Shown: piece after piece, positions 5,780-7,740 of the stretch
Position numbering within the stretch: the first letter of the stretch is position 1
Layout: each line of letters begins with the position of its first letter
Assembly: GCA_913062835.1 (NCBI GenBank)
Contig: CAJXXD010000031.1
Span: 1 to 7,740, forward strand
Length of the DNA: 7,740 bases
DNA from: an uncultured Gammaproteobacteria bacterium
GTDB lineage: Bacteria > Pseudomonadota > Gammaproteobacteria > Pseudomonadales > Litorivicinaceae
Reading direction: 5' to 3'
Translations under genes and position numbers: made by a program
The notes under the pieces: generated by a model
What the model saw: the letters and a program-made list of their open reading frames with translations, nothing else
Database searches by the model: none
Told to the model about the DNA's origin: nothing

Positions 5780-6528
5780 CTAAGAGACGTCATCCAGCCG
5801 AGACTTGCTTCGGTGTCGCCTGATACCTTGTATTCTGCACCGAGGGGTAAGGCCCAGCCGCTCGCTTCGATGTGCTTGAAAATCTCCCGATAATCGACCT
5901 TGCCCTGATCGGGTCGGCCGCGATCGGGGACTCCCGCAAATTGGATGTGTCCGATGTACTCACGGGCACTATCAAAGGCGGCGAGTATGTCGCCTTCAGT
6001 GCGTCCCACGTGGTAGCAGTCAAACATCAGTCGGATATTTGAAATCGATAGTTCATTAATAATATCAATTGCTTGAGAGATTTTATTCAAAAAATATCCA
6101 GGTACATCAAATGCATTTAAGGGCTCAATCACCACCTGCATATGCTGTGCCTTCGCGCGATCGGCAGCGTAGGCGAGGTTCTCCAAAAAGGTCTGGTGAG
6201 CGGCCACCCCCTCGGCAATGCCAGCCATCACATGCACGTTTTGAGCGCCTAGGGCGTGCCCGTAATTAATGGCCTGATCGATGGCGCCTCGTGCCTCGTC
6301 CACGCGGTCAGGCAATGCCGCCAGTCCCCCGAGGCCTTGGCCTTTGATGGTGTTTAAACCGAGCATCGGCAATCCAGTGTCACGGAGTGCTTCTTGCACA
6401 CTTTTGATCGGTTGGTCGTAGGGGAAGTGGCATTCCACAGCGTCAAATCCGGCCGTCTTGGCACGACGGATGGCGTCAGGCAGGGGGCACTCAGTCCAGA
6501 GAAAACCCAAGTTGGCTGAGAACTTCAT
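5776..6528 (-). CDS. hyi: Hydroxypyruvate isomerase-like TIM-barrel protein
   Basis: A 250-residue sugar-isomerase TIM barrel of the Hyi/OtnI family, which interconverts hydroxypyruvate and tartronate semialdehyde or related 2-oxo acids. Family marks seen are MKFSANLGFLWTE at the start, GFDAVECHFPYD, the first metal and catalytic Glu135 in VVIEPLN, Asp170 and His173 in FDCYHVGRTEGD, the conserved HIQFAGVPDRGRPDQGKVDY, and the second Glu232 in GAEYK. Length is close to the usual 255-260. The ATG at 6528 is chosen because GGAG lies eight bases upstream; a GTG at 6537 would be only one base from that site. No glyoxylate carboligase or tartronate semialdehyde reductase gene lies nearby, so the exact substrate is uncertain. 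It follows the RutE-like gene on the same strand by 86 bases and converges on the exporter gene. Confidence 0.88.
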   Translation of the reverse strand: MKFSANLGFLWTECPLPDAIRRAKTAGFDAVECHFPYDQPIKSVQEALRDTGLPMLGLNTIKGQGLGGLAALPDRVDEARGAIDQAINYGHALGAQNVHVMAGIAEGVAAHQTFLENLAYAADRAKAQHMQVVIEPLNAFDVPGYFLNKISQAIDIINELSISNIRLMFDCYHVGRTEGDILAAFDSAREYIGHIQFAGVPDRGRPDQGKVDYREIFKHIEASGWALPLGAEYKVSGDTEASLGWMTSLS

Positions 6529-6614
6529 TTTGACCACTCCAATTTAAATTCCGAGACCAACTCAGACACGGCGTCTGGGCCGAGCAGTCGGCAATTCCTC
6601 GCCGATGTTTCTCA
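6529..6614 (-). promoter_or_regulatory. Gap between nitroreductase and isomerase genes
   Basis: These 86 bases hold the isomerase ribosome site (GGAG at 6540-6537 on the minus strand) and, just upstream of it, the perfect palindrome AATTTAAATT (6541-6550). The palindrome is too close to the start codon to be a normal -10 box. No T-run terminator for the nitroreductase gene is seen, so the two genes are probably cotranscribed. Confidence 0.35.
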
Positions 6615-7190
6615 CTAGACCAAACGACAAGCCGTCTCGAAGGCTAAGCGGTCCGCGCGAGGATAGAGGCTGTCGGGGTTGCCGCGGCCGAGCAATACCA
6701 CAAAGTTGAATCGCCAGTTGGGATCATCGAAAAATACCCGCTCCACGTCTTGGGCCTCAAATCCACCCATGGGTCCACAGTCTAGGCCTAGATGACGCGC
6801 GGCCAGAATAAAAAATCCGGCCTGAATATTGGCATTTTTTACGGCCATGGCTTGTTTTTGCTCGGTTGACCAGCTCGCCTGGGATGGGGGCTGCTTCAAG
6901 TGCGGCGCTAACGTGGTGAAGTGGTCATAAAAATGGATGTCATAAGCCAAAATGGCAGCCGCTGGTGCGGACTGAACACGCTCTTTGTTGTATCCATGGG
7001 CCGTTTCTGCAAGTTGGGTTATGGCGTTTTGAGATGTGGCAAAGACGACCCGAAGCGGTGAGCAATTGTTGGCCGTCGGTGCTAGCGCAGTCAGTTGCCA
7101 GAGGGCCCTAAGTGCTTCCTCGGACACAGGTTCATCGAAATAGGTTTTAAAAGATCGTCCGGTTTGAATCAGTTGGTCGAGGCTTGGCAT
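6615..7190 (-). CDS. RutE/HadB-type nitroreductase family oxidoreductase
   Basis: A 191-residue FMN-dependent oxidoreductase of the nitroreductase superfamily, closest in pattern to RutE (putative malonic semialdehyde reductase of uracil degradation). Shared marks with E. coli RutE as I recall it are PTANNCSPLRVVF (residues 38-50; RutE has PTSANCSPARIVF), AAILAYDIHFYDHF, KNANIQAGFFILAARHLGLDCGPMGGF (118-144) and the ending LYPRADRLAFETACRLV. Length is close to RutE's 196. None of the other rut genes is in the window, so it could instead reduce another aldehyde, enone or nitro compound; I therefore give no symbol. The ATG at 7190 has a strong ribosome site, AGGAGA, four bases upstream. It leads the minus-strand pair with the Hyi-like isomerase. 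Both may handle short oxo-acids or aldehydes, which makes a shared pathway plausible but unproven. Confidence 0.87.
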   Translation of the reverse strand: MPSLDQLIQTGRSFKTYFDEPVSEEALRALWQLTALAPTANNCSPLRVVFATSQNAITQLAETAHGYNKERVQSAPAAAILAYDIHFYDHFTTLAPHLKQPPSQASWSTEQKQAMAVKNANIQAGFFILAARHLGLDCGPMGGFEAQDVERVFFDDPNWRFNFVVLLGRGNPDSLYPRADRLAFETACRLV

Positions 7191-7349
7191 GGCATCTCCT
7201 TGGGTTCTCGCACAAATGGGTGGGGTCTCTTCGACGTTTCACAACAGGCATCGATAGTTTTAGAAAATTAATCGATTTTAAAAATACGATTATATTTATT
7301 TGTGTCCATGCGCGATCCTATCGCTATCAGATACAAGGAGATTCAATCC
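7191..7349. promoter_or_regulatory. AT-rich divergent control region
   Basis: This region separates the RutE-like gene (-) from the 44-residue ORF (+). Bases 7256-7301 are strongly AT-rich compared with everything around. A perfect TATAAT lies on the minus strand (7294-7289), though its -35 (GATCGC at 7317-7312) is poor. On the plus strand TTAATC (7268-7273), 17 bases, TATATT (7291-7296) is a weak promoter. ATCGAT occurs at 7250-7255 and 7271-7276, 21 bases apart, the second within AATCGATT. GCGAT-CCT-ATCGC (7312-7324) is a short inverted repeat. These look like operator sites, but no regulator gene is visible. Confidence 0.4.
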
Positions 7350-7484
7350 ATGCAGTGGGTGAAAAAAATGCAAACAAGGTGGCATCGTTTTGAGGCCTGG
7401 GTGCAACCTGTCGGTTGGGGCGGATTGGAACCGGTCGATGCTATGTTGCCTGGCGATATTCGACACCTGGTCGAAGGGTATTGA
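7350..7484 (+). CDS. 44-residue small protein of unknown function
   Basis: A 44-residue ORF starting MQWVKKMQTRWHRFEAWV and ending HLVEGY. The first 18 residues are basic and amphipathic, with Trp3, Trp11 and Trp17 at helix-like spacing. The second part is Gly/Pro-rich and acidic (VGWGGLEPVDAMLPGD). It has no membrane helix long enough to span a bilayer, but the N-terminus could lie on a membrane surface. The ATG at 7350 is preferred to an upstream GTG at 7302 because AAGGAG (7335-7340) stands nine bases before it. I do not recognise a family. The good ribosome site and the AT-rich region upstream favour a real gene, while its small size leaves doubt. Confidence 0.5.
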   Translation: MQWVKKMQTRWHRFEAWVQPVGWGGLEPVDAMLPGDIRHLVEGY

Positions 7485-7513
7485 GCTGGTAATTGGCCTC
7501 ATATCCGCTCATT

Positions 7514-7645
7514 ATGGTGAAAATTTTGCCTGAGACAGACGACGTGAAACACACCATAGCTCGCATCCTCCATTGGTTCATCGTGGCATCAATGTGGTTG
7601 GCGGGTGCCTACCTGTTGTTTTTCGTCGTGCTGTTATTCATTTAA
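7514..7645 (+). CDS. 43-residue single-helix membrane protein
   Basis: A 43-residue ORF that begins MVKILPETDDVKHTIARILH and then turns into one uninterrupted hydrophobic helix from about residue 22 to the last residue 43 (FIVASMWLAGAYLLFFVVLL). The positive N-terminal part next to the helix and the absence of anything after it suggest an N-in inner-membrane peptide. The ribosome site before the ATG at 7514 is poor. A GTG at 7544, with GAGA ten bases upstream, would give a 33-residue form that keeps the helix. It lies 29 bases after the 44-residue ORF and 35 bases before the yciA start, so all three may share one transcript. The family is unknown to me. Confidence 0.45.
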   Translation: MVKILPETDDVKHTIARILHWFIVASMWLAGAYLLFFVVLLFI

Positions 7646-7647
7646 CG

Positions 7648-7661
7648 GCCGGTTAACCGGC
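7648..7661. repeat. 14-base palindrome before yciA
   Basis: GCCGGTTAACCGGC is a perfect palindrome three bases after... the TAA of the 43-residue ORF (two bases lie between) and 19 bases before the yciA ATG. As RNA it gives five GC pairs and a TTAA loop without a T-run, so it is a weak terminator at best. It could bind a dimeric regulator or modulate translation. Confidence 0.5.
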
Positions 7662-7680
7662 TCGCATACGAGAGCGTCAG

Positions 7681-7740
7681 ATGCCTGAATCTTTACCGCC
7701 CCATAACCCTGCAATCCGAACGATCGCGATGCCAGCCGAT
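7681..7740 (+). CDS. yciA: Acyl-CoA thioesterase YciA-like, N-terminal fragment
   Basis: Twenty codons are visible before the window ends, all open: MPESLPPHNPAIRTIAMPAD. The segment RTIAMPAD is the conserved start of YciA-type hotdog-fold acyl-CoA thioesterases, which normally continue with TN.NGDIFGGW; that part is outside the window. These cytoplasmic enzymes hydrolyse a range of acyl-CoA esters. GAGAG (7670-7674) lies six bases before the ATG. The call depends on a short match, so it is likely rather than certain. No stop codon is seen, and the missing part is expected to be about 110-130 residues. Confidence 0.65.
   Translation, partial: MPESLPPHNPAIRTIAMPAD

Noticed and set aside
1..7740. 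Defence system, insertion sequence, prophage, tRNA or attachment site
   Set aside because: No transposase, integrase, nuclease or phage protein, no tRNA-like fold and no terminal repeat pair was found on either strand, although the compositional break near 945 prompted the search.

Overview
The window reads as a bacterial chromosomal segment with two compositional parts. From about position 945 to the end, GC content is moderate. Hand counts of single 60-base lines give 53% at 961-1020 and 52% at 1141-1200. The genes there are ordinary proteobacterial housekeeping and metabolic genes: an isochorismatase-family hydrolase, an RhlE-type RNA helicase, a methyltransferase and MFS exporter pair, a hydroxypyruvate-isomerase-like protein, a RutE-like nitroreductase, and the first codons of a YciA-like thioesterase. 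The mix suggests a gammaproteobacterium, possibly marine; this is inference. From position 1 to about 945 the DNA is richer in GC (65% at 181-240, 63% at 901-960). It carries a membrane-anchored protein of a type I associate with Rhodobacterales and similar alphaproteobacteria, followed by a cluster of perfect palindromes.

Layout: 1-166 is non-coding and holds four palindromes. 167-784 (-) is a single-pass membrane-anchor protein. 801-1361 (-) is an AEC-family transporter that keeps only its N-terminal half and ends in an unrelated tail; the compositional break falls inside this gene. 1437-2012 (+) is a cysteine hydrolase of the isochorismatase superfamily. A 147-base leader rich in inverted repeats precedes rhlE (2160-3824 +), which ends in a strong intrinsic terminator. 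The terminator abuts an extended -10 promoter for a tightly packed operon: a 36-residue membrane peptide (3938-4048), a class I methyltransferase (4045-4566) and an EntS-like MFS exporter (4559-5779). Both junctions in this operon are stop/start overlaps. The exporter gene meets a minus-strand pair head-on, sharing four bases with it: RutE-like nitroreductase (7190-6615), then Hyi-like isomerase (6528-5776). A short AT-rich divergent control region follows, then a 44-residue ORF, a 43-residue one-helix membrane ORF, and the start of yciA at 7681, cut by the window edge.

I do not see a recognisable defence, mobile or biosynthetic system. The points worth a second look are the chimeric junction near 905-947 (recombination, transfer or assembly join), the triple palindrome array at 42-110, the structured rhlE leader, the translationally coupled 36-residue peptide, and two further small genes near the right end.
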